A DNA stretch of 64,000 bases from contig NZ_SUMC01000013.1 of the NCBI RefSeq assembly GCF_005047355.1, positions 62,001 to 126,000 on the forward strand, in the 5' to 3' direction. The position numbers and the translations under genes are program-made. Origin of the DNA: Actinacidiphila oryziradicis (GTDB taxonomy: Bacteria; Actinomycetota; Actinomycetes; Streptomycetales; Streptomycetaceae). The notes beneath the pieces were generated by a model. It did not search any database. It had not been told where the DNA came from and saw only the letters and a list, made by a program, of their open reading frames with translations. Below, one piece after another: positions 52,508 to 61,625 of the stretch (position 1 is the stretch's first letter; the number at the start of each line of letters is the position of its first letter).

Positions 52508-54745
52508 CTATTTTTCTGGCTCTTCTGCAACAGCTTCTTCTCCCGCCCCGGAGGCGAGCTCCTCGCCTCTGCACAGGGCCAGGACATCGGCACCGTACTT
52601 GTCCAGTTTGCGGGCCCCGACGCCCGCGATCACCGCGAGGCCGGAGGCGTCCATGGGACGGACCTCGGCGATGGCCAGCAGCGTCTTGTCGGTGAAGACG
52701 CAATAGGCCGGTTGGCCCAGCGCCTTGGCCTGCGCCACCCGCCATTCGCGCAGCCGCTCGTACAGCGCCTCGTCCAGATCGGAGGGGCAGTCCTCGCAGC
52801 GCATCAGTTTGATCTCGCCCGCCTCGGACAGAGTGCGCCCGCACACCCGGCAGTGCACCGGGCCGCGCTTCTTCCTGGCGCTTGGAACGCGCTCCACCCC
52901 GCCCCTGCTGGTCGATGGCCTGCCCGCCGCTCCCCGGGGGGTGGACCCGGGCCGCAGGCCGTCCAGGAAGCGCGAGGGACGCCGGCCGCCGCGGCCGCCC
53001 GGGGAGCGCGAGAGCGCCCAGGACAGACCGAGATGGAACCTGGCCCGGGTGACCCCGACGTAGAGCAGCCGCCGCTCCTCCTCGATCTGCTCGTCGGTCT
53101 TGGCGTAAGTGATCGGCATCGTGCCTTCCGTGAGGCCGACCAGGAACACCGCGTCCCATTCCAGGCCCTTGGCGGCGTGCAGCGAGGCAAGGGTGACTCC
53201 CTCGACCGTCGGCGCGTGCAGGGCGCCCGCCCGCTCGTCGAGCTCGGTGACGAAGTCGCCCAGCGTCGCGGCCGGCCGGGCCTGTACGAAGTCCTCGGAG
53301 AGCCGCACCAGGGCCGCCAGGGACTCCCAGCGGTCCCGGACCGCTCCCGATCCGGACGGCGGCTCGGACGCCCAGCCGCGCGAGCTGAGCACCGCCCGCA
53401 CCTGCGCGGGCAGATCGGCGTCGTCAAGACCCGGCTCGGACGTCCCTCCCGCCCGGGCGGCGCCGCGCAGCAGCAGCCCGGCCTCGCGCACCTCGGGCCG
53501 TTCGAAGAACCGCTCGGCGCCGCGCAGCTGGTACGGCACCCCGGCGTCGGCCAGCGCCTGTTCGTAGATCTCGGACTGGGCGTTGACCCGGTAGAGGACC
53601 GCGATCTCGCTGGGGCGCACCCCGCCGTCCATCAGCTCCCTGATCCGGCGTGCGGTGCCCTCGGCCTCGGCGGGCTCGTCGGCGTACTCCGCATAGGCCG
53701 GTTCGGGACCGGCCTCGCGCTGCGAGACCAGCTCCAGGCGGTGTTGGGCGGCCTGGCCGCGGGCCTGGGCGAGGAGTCCGTTGGCGAGGTGGACGACCTG
53801 CGGGGTGGAGCGGTAGTCCCGGACCAGCTTCACGACCGTCGCGTCCGGGTGGCGGGTGCGGAAACCGAGCAGATAGTCGGGGGTGGCGCCGGTGAAGGAG
53901 TAGATGGTCTGGGAGGCGTCGCCGACCACACAGATGCTGTCCCGGTCGCCGAGCCACAGGTCGAGCAGCCGCTGCTGGAGCGGGCTGACGTCCTGGTACT
54001 CGTCGACGACGAAGTGCTTGTACTGGGACCGTACGCTTTCGGCCACATCCGGCCGCTCCTGGAGGACGCCGACGGTCAGCAGCAGCACATCCTCGAAGTC
54101 GATCATCCCCCGCTCGCGCTTGAGCTGCTCGTAGGCGGCGTAGATCCGCGCCGTCTCGGCCGGGTCCCGGGGGACGTCACGGCCGGACTTCGCAGCGGCG
54201 GCCGGATAGTCCTCGGGCACCGTCTGGGTGACCTTGCACCACTCGATCTCGCTGGTGACATCGCGCAGTTCATTGCGGTCGAGGCGGATCCGGCAGCGGG
54301 CCGCCGACTCGGAGACGAACTGGACCTTCCGCTCCAGCAGCCGCGGCATCTGGCCGCCGACCGCGCGCGGCCAGAAGTACTGCAGCTGGCGCAGCGCCGC
54401 CGAGTGGAAGGTGCGCGCCTGCACGCCGCCCGCGCCGAGCTGGCGCAACCGCCCGCGCATCTCGCCCGCCGCACGGTTGGTGAAGGTGACGGCCAGCACA
54501 CTGGCGGGCTGCAGTATCCCGGCCCGCACCCCGTACGCGATCCGGTGGGTGATCGCCCGGGTCTTGCCGGTGCCGGCCCCGGCCAGCACGCATACCGGCC
54601 CGTGCAGCGCGGTGGCGACGGCGCGCTGCTCGGGGTCGAGCCCGTCGAGCACGCCGTCAGCCCCGTCCGGTGGAGCGGGGAACTGGGTCGGCGCCGGGAC
54701 GGTGGGGAAGGCGGGGGAGAGCGAGGTGTGCGTTGCTGCGGTCAC
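52508..54745 (-). CDS. uvrD2: UvrD2-type DNA helicase with HRDC domain
   Basis: The 745-residue protein has superfamily 1 motifs: Walker A AGAGTGKT, DEYQDVSPLQ, GDASQTIYSFTGA, and LHAAKGLEWDAVFLVGL. After the helicase core come a four-cysteine zinc motif (CRVCGRTL and RCEDC) and an HRDC domain near the C-terminus. This layout is that of actinobacterial UvrD2, which is essential in M. tuberculosis. It starts with GTG. Confidence 0.93.
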   Translation of the reverse strand: MTAATHTSLSPAFPTVPAPTQFPAPPDGADGVLDGLDPEQRAVATALHGPVCVLAGAGTGKTRAITHRIAYGVRAGILQPASVLAVTFTNRAAGEMRGRLRQLGAGGVQARTFHSAALRQLQYFWPRAVGGQMPRLLERKVQFVSESAARCRIRLDRNELRDVTSEIEWCKVTQTVPEDYPAAAAKSGRDVPRDPAETARIYAAYEQLKRERGMIDFEDVLLLTVGVLQERPDVAESVRSQYKHFVVDEYQDVSPLQQRLLDLWLGDRDSICVVGDASQTIYSFTGATPDYLLGFRTRHPDATVVKLVRDYRSTPQVVHLANGLLAQARGQAAQHRLELVSQREAGPEPAYAEYADEPAEAEGTARRIRELMDGGVRPSEIAVLYRVNAQSEIYEQALADAGVPYQLRGAERFFERPEVREAGLLLRGAARAGGTSEPGLDDADLPAQVRAVLSSRGWASEPPSGSGAVRDRWESLAALVRLSEDFVQARPAATLGDFVTELDERAGALHAPTVEGVTLASLHAAKGLEWDAVFLVGLTEGTMPITYAKTDEQIEEERRLLYVGVTRARFHLGLSWALSRSPGGRGGRRPSRFLDGLRPGSTPRGAAGRPSTSRGGVERVPSARKKRGPVHCRVCGRTLSEAGEIKLMRCEDCPSDLDEALYERLREWRVAQAKALGQPAYCVFTDKTLLAIAEVRPMDASGLAVIAGVGARKLDKYGADVLALCRGEELASGAGEEAVAEEPEK

Positions 54746-54781
54746 CCCGCCATGCTGCCAGGTCCGCTGGGACAGCCGGGA

Positions 54782-54795
54782 AAGTTATCCACAGG
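54782..54795. promoter_or_regulatory. DnaA-box-like motif between uvrD2 and mycoredoxin
   Basis: AAGTTATCCACAGG holds a perfect TTATCCACA. It lies in the divergent region of uvrD2 and mrx and is the exact inverse of the motif upstream of the ThiF gene. Confidence 0.5.
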
Positions 54796-54826
54796 CGGGA
54801 CTCAATGGTGTGATTATCGTGCTCCA

Positions 54827-54853
54827 GGAATGCGGGAGGAGCGGGTTAGCGTT
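54827..54853 (+). promoter_or_regulatory. candidate SigR promoter of mycoredoxin
   Basis: GGAAT is followed after 19 bases by GTT, within the accepted spacing for SigR promoters. It lies about 60 bases upstream of the mycoredoxin ATG. Mycoredoxin is a known SigR target in S. coelicolor. Confidence 0.7.
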
Positions 54854-54911
54854 CACCGATTGGTCGGATCCACCCCGGTCCGGCCACCCTGGTCGTGAGG
54901 AGCGAAAACAG

Positions 54912-55154
54912 ATGTCGGGCACTGTGACCATGTACAGCACCACCTGGTGCGGATACTGCCGGCGGCTCAAGGGGCAGATGGACCGCGAGGGAATCGGCTA
55001 CACCGAGATCAACATCGAGCACGACCCGGAGTCCGCGAAGTTCGTCGAGAGCGTCAACGGCGGCAACCAGCTGGTGCCGACCGTGCTTTTCCCCGACGGC
55101 TCGGCGCTGCCGAACCCCTCGTTGGCGCAGGTCAAGCAGAAGCTCGGCGTCTGA
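54912..55154 (+). CDS. mrx1: mycoredoxin / glutaredoxin-like protein
   Basis: The 80-residue protein has the redox motif WCGYC near residue 13, NQLVPTVLFPDG with the cis-Pro loop, and a glutaredoxin fold. Mycoredoxins reduce mycothiol-mixed disulfides. The gene belongs functionally with sigR-rsrA. The ATG follows GAGGAG. Confidence 0.93.
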   Translation: MSGTVTMYSTTWCGYCRRLKGQMDREGIGYTEINIEHDPESAKFVESVNGGNQLVPTVLFPDGSALPNPSLAQVKQKLGV

Positions 55155-55186
55155 GCCCGAGTCCGACAGCGCTACCGCACATAGGT

Positions 55187-55219
55187 GACGCCCCCTCCGG
55201 CCCGGCCTGAGGGGGCGTC
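55187..55219 (+). terminator. terminator after mycoredoxin
   Basis: GACGCCCCCTC and its perfect complement form an 11-pair stem followed by CCTTTT. Confidence 0.88.
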
Positions 55220-55369
55220 CCTTTTACCCGGGGGACGCCGGTGAACCCTGATGGGCGCGCCCAGGATGCCCGTCAGGAGAACAGGACTTACTTCTTGGAG
55301 TGACGGCTTCGTCGCATATGTCGACTTCGCCGTTTTCATCCTCCTCCTCGTTATCTGGAAGGAAGTCCC

Positions 55370-55816
55370 GTGAAGTCCACTCTCATAGCCCCTGCCCTGG
55401 CCGCAGCCCTGGTGTTTTCGGGCGCCGTCGCCGCGACGGCCGACGGCGTCCGTCCCGGCACGACGACCGCTGGCCAGAGCAGCAAGAGCAAGGGCGAGTT
55501 CGACAGGATCCGCATCGTGACGCGGACCGTTCGCGTGCCGGAAGAGGAGACAGAGAAGGGAGAGAAGGGAGAGAACGTGCGTACCGCGCGCACGCTCACC
55601 GTCCGCTGCGAGCGCGAAGACGAGCGCGTCGTCGGGGGCGGCGTCCAGACCGACGCCCCTGACCGCGTCGCCGTCACCGGAACGTACCCCACCGCGGACA
55701 GGGCCTGGACAGGGGTGACCACACCGTTCGCGAACACGAGGGAACGCACTCGTGCGTACACGATCACCGTCTTCGCCGTCTGCAAAGAGCTAGAGAAGGA
55801 GCGGCGCCAGTGGTAG
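55370..55816 (+). CDS. secreted small protein
   Basis: The 148-residue protein has a signal peptide ending near VAATA-DG at residue 25. The mature part is rich in charged residues, with an EEETEKGEKGE stretch, and has two cysteines that could pair. No family is recognised. Its 3' end overlaps the convergent nudC-like gene by 27 bases. The GTG follows GGAAGGAAG. Confidence 0.7.
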   Translation: MKSTLIAPALAAALVFSGAVAATADGVRPGTTTAGQSSKSKGEFDRIRIVTRTVRVPEEETEKGEKGENVRTARTLTVRCEREDERVVGGGVQTDAPDRVAVTGTYPTADRAWTGVTTPFANTRERTRAYTITVFAVCKELEKERRQW

Positions 55817-56743
55817 TGGCTTGCCGTACCAGATCTCGATGAGCCGTGCGGCAATGGAGATACCCGACGGCGGCAAGATCTCACCGGACTCGATGCCCTC
55901 GCGGATGTCCTCGCGGGAGAACCACCGGGCCTCGTGGATCTCGTCGCCGTCGACATTGATCTCGGACGATGTCGCCCGCGCCATGAAGCCCAGCATCAGG
56001 CTCGACGGAAACGGCCAGGGCTGGCTCGCGACATACGACACCTCGCCGACCGTCACACCCGCCTCCTCCGCGACCTCTCGGACCACGGCCTGCTCGATCG
56101 ACTCGCCCGGCTCCACAAATCCCGCGAGAGTGGAGAACCGGCCCTCCGGCCAGTGCACCTGGCGGCCGAGCAGCGCGCGATCCTCGTCGTCCGTCACCAA
56201 CATGATCACGGCCGGATCGGTACGGGGGTAGTGCTCGGCCCCGCAGGCCGGGCAGCGGCGGATGTGGCCGGCCGCCGCGATGACGGTGCGCTCCCCGCAG
56301 CGCGAGCAGAAACGGTGCATACGCTGCCAGTTCTCCAGCGCGACGGCGTGCACCATCAGGCCCGCCTCCAGCTCCGGCAGCAGGCCGCCCACCTCGCGGA
56401 GCCCGGCGGGACGCTCATCGGCGTCGATCCGGCCGGGAAGCGCGTCCTTCTGCAGAGCGAAGTACCGCACGCCCTCCTCATCGATCCCGAGGAAGTACCG
56501 GTGCATCTCGGTGAGCGGTGCGTCGAAGGACGGGGTCATGACGAGCCGAGGGCCATCGTCCGTGTCCTCGACCAGCACCTGGCCGCCGGATACCACGAAG
56601 ACCCGGGTGGTCGGATGGCTCCAGGCCGCAGCCAGCCACGCCTCGTCGAGGCGGTTGTTGGCGGCGCGGTCCACGACGGCCTGCGCCAGGGGCACCGGCC
56701 GGTGGTTGAGGTCGAATCCGTTTCCGGACAAGGCTGCTTCCAA
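55790..56743 (-). CDS. nudC: NADH pyrophosphatase NudC-like
   Basis: The 317-residue protein has the zinc ribbon (CSRCGE and CPACGAEH), the NudC signature SQPWPFPSSLMLGFMA and the Nudix box GFVEPGESIEQAVVREVAEEAG. NudC cleaves NADH and removes NAD caps from RNA. The TTG start is uncertain because another in-frame TTG follows four codons later. Confidence 0.93.
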   Translation of the reverse strand: MEAALSGNGFDLNHRPVPLAQAVVDRAANNRLDEAWLAAAWSHPTTRVFVVSGGQVLVEDTDDGPRLVMTPSFDAPLTEMHRYFLGIDEEGVRYFALQKDALPGRIDADERPAGLREVGGLLPELEAGLMVHAVALENWQRMHRFCSRCGERTVIAAAGHIRRCPACGAEHYPRTDPAVIMLVTDDEDRALLGRQVHWPEGRFSTLAGFVEPGESIEQAVVREVAEEAGVTVGEVSYVASQPWPFPSSLMLGFMARATSSEINVDGDEIHEARWFSREDIREGIESGEILPPSGISIAARLIEIWYGKPLPLAPLLL

Positions 56744-56764
56744 CTCCCACTCATATGCGGATGG

Positions 56765-58159
56765 TTACAAAGCGGAGGATCCCAAATCTCCCCACAGGTA
56801 AGCGGTGGTCTCGACGCCCTTGAGGAGCAGGTCGAGTTCAACCTTCTCGTTCACTGAGTGCCAACCGTCGGACGGCACGGAAATTCCCAGGAACAGGACA
56901 GGTACATCCAGCACGTCCTGGAGGTCCGCGGCCGGGCCGGAACCACCCTCCCGGGTGAATCTGACCTCTCTGCCGAAGGCTCTCGCCATCGACCGGACGA
57001 CCGACTGCAGCGCAGGGTGGTCCAGCGGGGTCAGGCACGGGCGTGTCGCGCCCAGCCAGGTGATGCGGTGACGGATGCCGTCCGGGAGGTGGTCCTCGGC
57101 CCAGTCGGCCACCAAACGCTGGACCTTTTCCGGGTCCTGGCCCGCGACCAGCCGGAACGACAGCTTCAGGTGGGCCTCCGCCGGGATGATCGTCTTGCCG
57201 CCGGGGCCCTGGTAACCGCTGTATATGCCGTTCACCTCAGCGGTCGGGCGCGCCCAGATCCTTTCCAGGGTGCTGTGGCCCGCCTCGCCGAGCGGCGCGT
57301 ACGACACCGCCGTACGGAGCCATTCGTTCTCGTCGAAGGGCAGCTCGGCGAAGAGCTCACGCTCCCGGGGCGCCAGGTCCGTCACCCCGTCGTAGAAGCC
57401 CGGCACCGCGACCCGGCTGTCCGCGTCGTGCAGCGCCGCCACCAGACGGGCCGCTTCGGTGGCGGGATTCGGCACCGCCCCGCCGAAGGACCCGGAGTGA
57501 ATGTCCTGGTCCGGCCCGAAAAGGTCGATCTGGCACTCGGCGAGGCCGCGCATGCCCGTGCAGACCGTCGGGGTGTCCGCCGCCCACATGCCGGTGTCCG
57601 ACACGATCGCCACGTCGCAAGCCAGGCGGCCGGCGCGCGCCGCGACCAGGGCGGGGAAGTTCGGGGAGCCCGACTCCTCCTCACCCTCGACAAGCAGCTT
57701 GAGATTGACGGCGGGGGCGCTGCGGCCGGTCGCGGCGAGGTGCGCGCGGACGCCGAGTGTGTGGAAGAACACCTGGCCCTTGTCATCGGCCGCGCCACGG
57801 GCGTACAGCCGGCCGTCACGCGTCACCGGCTCGAAGGGGTCGGTGTCCCAGCCGTCGCCGATATCGGCGGGCTGGACGTCATGGTGCCCGTACACCAGGA
57901 CCGTCGGCGCCCGCGGGTCGCCGGACGGCCACTCCGCGAAGACGGCCGGCGCGCCCGGGGTTTCCCAGATCTCCGTCACCGGGAAGCCGGTACCGGCGAG
58001 TTTCGCCGCCAGCCACTCGGCGCTCCGGCGTACGTCGGCGTTCCGCGCGGGGTCGGCGGATACGGACGGGATGCGGAGCCATTCGGCGAGATCGCCGAGG
58101 AACGCCTCCCGATTGACGTCGATGTACGCGCGGACGGCGCTGTCCGGGGTGGTGCTCAT
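56765..58159 (-). CDS. M20-family dipeptidase
   Basis: The 464-residue protein has the metal ligands in YGHHDVQPAD, GAADDKGQ, EGEEESGS and SDTGMW and the C-terminal His in GWHSVNEKVE. It is related to carnosinase-type peptidases. The start MSTTPDSAV is the family-typical N-terminus; an upstream in-frame codon would add unrelated residues. Confidence 0.9.
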   Translation of the reverse strand: MSTTPDSAVRAYIDVNREAFLGDLAEWLRIPSVSADPARNADVRRSAEWLAAKLAGTGFPVTEIWETPGAPAVFAEWPSGDPRAPTVLVYGHHDVQPADIGDGWDTDPFEPVTRDGRLYARGAADDKGQVFFHTLGVRAHLAATGRSAPAVNLKLLVEGEEESGSPNFPALVAARAGRLACDVAIVSDTGMWAADTPTVCTGMRGLAECQIDLFGPDQDIHSGSFGGAVPNPATEAARLVAALHDADSRVAVPGFYDGVTDLAPRERELFAELPFDENEWLRTAVSYAPLGEAGHSTLERIWARPTAEVNGIYSGYQGPGGKTIIPAEAHLKLSFRLVAGQDPEKVQRLVADWAEDHLPDGIRHRITWLGATRPCLTPLDHPALQSVVRSMARAFGREVRFTREGGSGPAADLQDVLDVPVLFLGISVPSDGWHSVNEKVELDLLLKGVETTAYLWGDLGSSAL

Positions 58160-58208
58160 AGCGTCCAGCCTATCGGGGACCGGCGAACGCTTCGGCCCGG
58201 GCTCCGGC

Positions 58209-61200
58209 TCAGACGTCGGCCTCGTCGAGAAGCAGGCGTTCGAGTGCGGGCCGGTCGGGAAGGTCCGTGGGACGGATGATCTCGCCCGTACGGACGTAGA
58301 GGAAGGCGGCGGTGACTCGGTCGAGGGGCACATTGTGCTGCTCCGCCCAGGCGAGCCGGTAGACGGCCAGCTGGAGGTCGTCGGCGGAGCGGGAACGGTT
58401 GGTCTTCCAGTCGACGATCTCGTACGCCGTACCGCCCTCGTCCCGCTCGCGGTACACCGCGTCGATACGGCCGCGGATCACCCGGCCGGCGAGGGTGAGC
58501 TGGAAAGGCGCCTCGACGCGGTAGGGGCTGCGCTCGGCGTACGGCGTGCGGAGGAAGGCATCCTTCAGGGCGGCGAGATCGCGCTCATCCTCGATCTCGT
58601 CGTCGCCCTCGATGCCGGGGAGATCCTCGGGGAGCAGGAGCGGCAGCGGTTCGAAGCGGGACTCCACCCACGCGTGGAAACGGGTGCCGCGGCGCGCGGC
58701 GGGCTGCGGCGGACGCGGCATCGGGCGGGCCAGCTCGCGCGCGAAGCCATCGGGGTCGGCCGCCAGCCGGACGAGCTGCGAGGCGCTGAGAACGGGCGGC
58801 ACGGGTACGTCCCGCACAGTGGCGCGGGCGCGGCGCAGCTCCCCGGCGAGCGCGTCGAGGTCACGGTCCCAGGAAGCGATGAGCCGGGCCTCCTCGGGGG
58901 CCGGTGCGGGCGTCTGTCGCGGCAGTGACAGGCGCGGTGGCGGTGACGGCTGCGCGGGCGGCGCCGTCTCGTGCACCTGTTGCGGACGACCGGTGGCCAA
59001 GTCGTCCCAATCGTCCCAGCTGTCCCAGTCGTGTTCGTCGTCCGCGAACTCGTCCGGCGGCGCCGGCTCAGGTTCCGGCTCAGGTTCCGGCTTCGGCTCC
59101 GGCTCCGGCGGGGCAGCGAGATGGGCCAGGACGGTGCGGGCGGCCTGGCGGCGGCGTTCCAGGGCCGTCGGATCGAGGGGCAGGGGCCAGGCGTACTCGG
59201 CGGGGTGTTCCAGGGCAGGGTTCTGGGCGTCGTCGGGCGGGGGGTCGGTCCACTGCTCGATCTCGCCGTAGCCGGCCTCGCAGTGCACACGCAGGGCGTC
59301 CAGGAAGGCGGACGGTCCGAAGGGCCTCTTCTGGGTGGGCCCCCACCAGTGGCCGGAGCCGAGGAGGAGGGACCGGGGCCGGGTGAAGGTGACATAGCCG
59401 AGGCGGAGCTCCTCGATGCGGTTGTGCTCGGCCATGTCCTGCCTGAAGGCCTCCAGGCCCGCCCTGGTCCACTCGGCGACATCGGGGAGGGTGTCCGCGT
59501 CGCCGCGCAGCCCGTGCGGCAGCACCTTCGCGTTCGACGGCCACAGCTCGCGGCCACGCTCGCTCGGGAAGCCCTTCCGTACCAGGCCGGGGATGGCGAC
59601 GACATCCCACTCCAGGCCCTTGGACTTGTGCGCGGTAAGCACTTTCACCGTGTTCTCGCCGCCGGGGAGCGAGCTGTCCAGGCCCTTCTCGTACTGCGCG
59701 GCAGTGTGCAGGAAGCCGAGGAAAGCCAGCAGCGTCGCGTCACCGTCCAGGGCCGCGAAGTTCGCGGCGATGTCGAGAAAGGCGCTGAGCGTCTCACGGC
59801 GGCGGGCGGCGAGCGCGTGCGGAGAGGCGGCGAGCTCGACCTCCAGCCCGGTGACGGCAAGCACCCTGTGCAGGACGTCCATCAACGGCTCGGTGAGCGC
59901 CCGCCGCAGGTCGCGGATCTCCGTGGCCAAGCGGGCGAATCGGACCCGGGCCTCCGGCGAGAACGGCAGGTCATCGCCCGGATCGGCATCGAGGAAGGTC
60001 TCCAGCGCGTCAGCGAGCGACACGACTTCGGCCGGGTCGGTGCCCTCCACCGCTGCGGCAAGGCGGTCCTCGCTCTCCCCTCCCGCTCCTCCCCCCGCCC
60101 CGTACGGGACGAGGAGGCGCGCACGGCGGCCCAGAAGCGCCAGGTCACGCGGGCCGATGCGCCAGCGCGGGCCGGTCAGCAGCCGCACCAGGGACGCGTT
60201 CGCGGTCGGATCGTGCAGCACCTCGCACACGGCGACCAGGTCGGCGACCTCAGGCAGATGCAGCAGGCCGGACAGGCCCACGACCTCGACGGGAATGTCG
60301 CGGGCGACCAGCGCCGCATGGATGTCGGCGAAGTGGCTCGTGGTGCGGCACAGGACGGCGATCTCGCCGGGGGCGGTGCCGGTGCGCACCAGGTGCGCGA
60401 TTGAGTCGGCGAGCCAGGTGATCTCGTCGGCCTGGGTAGGGAGCAGGGCGCACCGCACGACCCCGTCACGCTCCGCGCCTGGTGCCGGGCGCAGGGCCTC
60501 GACGCCCTCGTGGCGGGCCCGCAGCTCGGTGGCGAGGCCGTTGGCCAGATCGAGGAGACGGCCGCCGCTCCGGCGGTTCTCGGAGAGGGAGTAGCGGTCG
60601 GAGGGCGAGCCGTCGGTGTGCGGGAAGTGGACCGGGAAGTCGTCCAGGTTCGCCACGGACGCGCCGCGCCAGCCGTAGATCGCCTGGCAGGGGTCGCCGA
60701 CAGCCGTCACCGGGTGGCCGGTGCCGCCATTGCCGTCGCCGAACAGCCCGGCGAGCAGCAGTCGCTGCGCCACGGAGGTGTCCTGGTACTCGTCGAGGAG
60801 GACGACCCGGTACTGCTCGCGCAGGATCCGCCCCACCTCGGGGCGGCCCTGTGCGAGGGTCGCGGACAGCGCGATCTGGTCGCCGAAGTCGAGCAGGTCG
60901 CGCTGCTTTTTCGCTTCGCGGTACGCGATGGCCAGCCCGGCGAGGTCCAGCCGGGCCCGGGCGGTCTCGGGGAGCTTGCGAAGCTCGGCGTTGGTGAGGC
61001 GGACGCCTTCGAGGATGTGCAGGAGCTCCTCGTCGTACGCCTGGAGCCGGTCGGGCGGCACGAGGTGCTCTGCGAGCTCGCCTTCCAGGGCGAGCAGGTC
61101 GCTTACGAGGGTCGGGATGCCCTTGGTCAGCGCCGGGAACGGGCCGGGTGCGGACCGGAGGACCTTCGCGGCGAGCTGGTAGCGGGTCGCATCCGCGAGG

Positions 61201-61625
61201 AGGCGGGCGGAGGGTTCGAGGCCTATGCGCAGGCCGTGCTCCTTGAGGAGCTGGCCGGCGAACGCGTGGTACGTCGAGATCTGCGGTTCGCCGGGGGCGG
61301 CGTTCGCCGGGTCTGTTGGGTCGGCCGGGGCGGCCGGGTCCGGATCGGTGATCCCGGCCTTCAGCAGGGCTTTGCGTACACGCTCGGTCAGTTCACCGGC
61401 GGCCTTGTTCGTGAACGTGAGGCCCAGCACCTGCTCCGGCGCGACTTGGCCGGTGCCGACCAGCCAGACGACGCGGGCCGCCATCACGGTCGTCTTCCCG
61501 GAGCCCGCTCCGGCCACGATGACCTGCGGGGCGAGAGGGGCGGTAATGCACGCCGTCTGCTCCGGGGTGAAGGGGATGCCCAGCAGCTCCTTGAGCTGCT
61601 CGGGGTCGGTGATGCGGGCTGTCAC
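58209..61625 (-). CDS. adnB: helicase-nuclease subunit AdnB
   Basis: The 1138-residue protein has a full UvrD-like motor: AGAGSGKTTVMA (Walker A), LDEYQDTSVAQR, GDPCQAIYGWRGAS and TAHKSKGLEWDVV. A C-terminal RecB-type nuclease follows (RIDAVYRERD and YEIVDWKTN, metal residues Asp and Lys). A Pro-Glu repeat (PEPEPKPEPEPEPEP) and an Asp/Trp-rich acidic segment separate motor and nuclease. AdnAB resects double-strand breaks in actinobacteria. It is downstream of adnA on the same strand. Confidence 0.9.
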   Translation of the reverse strand: MTARITDPEQLKELLGIPFTPEQTACITAPLAPQVIVAGAGSGKTTVMAARVVWLVGTGQVAPEQVLGLTFTNKAAGELTERVRKALLKAGITDPDPAAPADPTDPANAAPGEPQISTYHAFAGQLLKEHGLRIGLEPSARLLADATRYQLAAKVLRSAPGPFPALTKGIPTLVSDLLALEGELAEHLVPPDRLQAYDEELLHILEGVRLTNAELRKLPETARARLDLAGLAIAYREAKKQRDLLDFGDQIALSATLAQGRPEVGRILREQYRVVLLDEYQDTSVAQRLLLAGLFGDGNGGTGHPVTAVGDPCQAIYGWRGASVANLDDFPVHFPHTDGSPSDRYSLSENRRSGGRLLDLANGLATELRARHEGVEALRPAPGAERDGVVRCALLPTQADEITWLADSIAHLVRTGTAPGEIAVLCRTTSHFADIHAALVARDIPVEVVGLSGLLHLPEVADLVAVCEVLHDPTANASLVRLLTGPRWRIGPRDLALLGRRARLLVPYGAGGGAGGESEDRLAAAVEGTDPAEVVSLADALETFLDADPGDDLPFSPEARVRFARLATEIRDLRRALTEPLMDVLHRVLAVTGLEVELAASPHALAARRRETLSAFLDIAANFAALDGDATLLAFLGFLHTAAQYEKGLDSSLPGGENTVKVLTAHKSKGLEWDVVAIPGLVRKGFPSERGRELWPSNAKVLPHGLRGDADTLPDVAEWTRAGLEAFRQDMAEHNRIEELRLGYVTFTRPRSLLLGSGHWWGPTQKRPFGPSAFLDALRVHCEAGYGEIEQWTDPPPDDAQNPALEHPAEYAWPLPLDPTALERRRQAARTVLAHLAAPPEPEPKPEPEPEPEPAPPDEFADDEHDWDSWDDWDDLATGRPQQVHETAPPAQPSPPPRLSLPRQTPAPAPEEARLIASWDRDLDALAGELRRARATVRDVPVPPVLSASQLVRLAADPDGFARELARPMPRPPQPAARRGTRFHAWVESRFEPLPLLLPEDLPGIEGDDEIEDERDLAALKDAFLRTPYAERSPYRVEAPFQLTLAGRVIRGRIDAVYRERDEGGTAYEIVDWKTNRSRSADDLQLAVYRLAWAEQHNVPLDRVTAAFLYVRTGEIIRPTDLPDRPALERLLLDEADV

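Noticed and set aside
52223..54898. 891-codon plus-strand reading opposite uvrD2
   Set aside because: Shadow; helicase motifs are on the minus strand.
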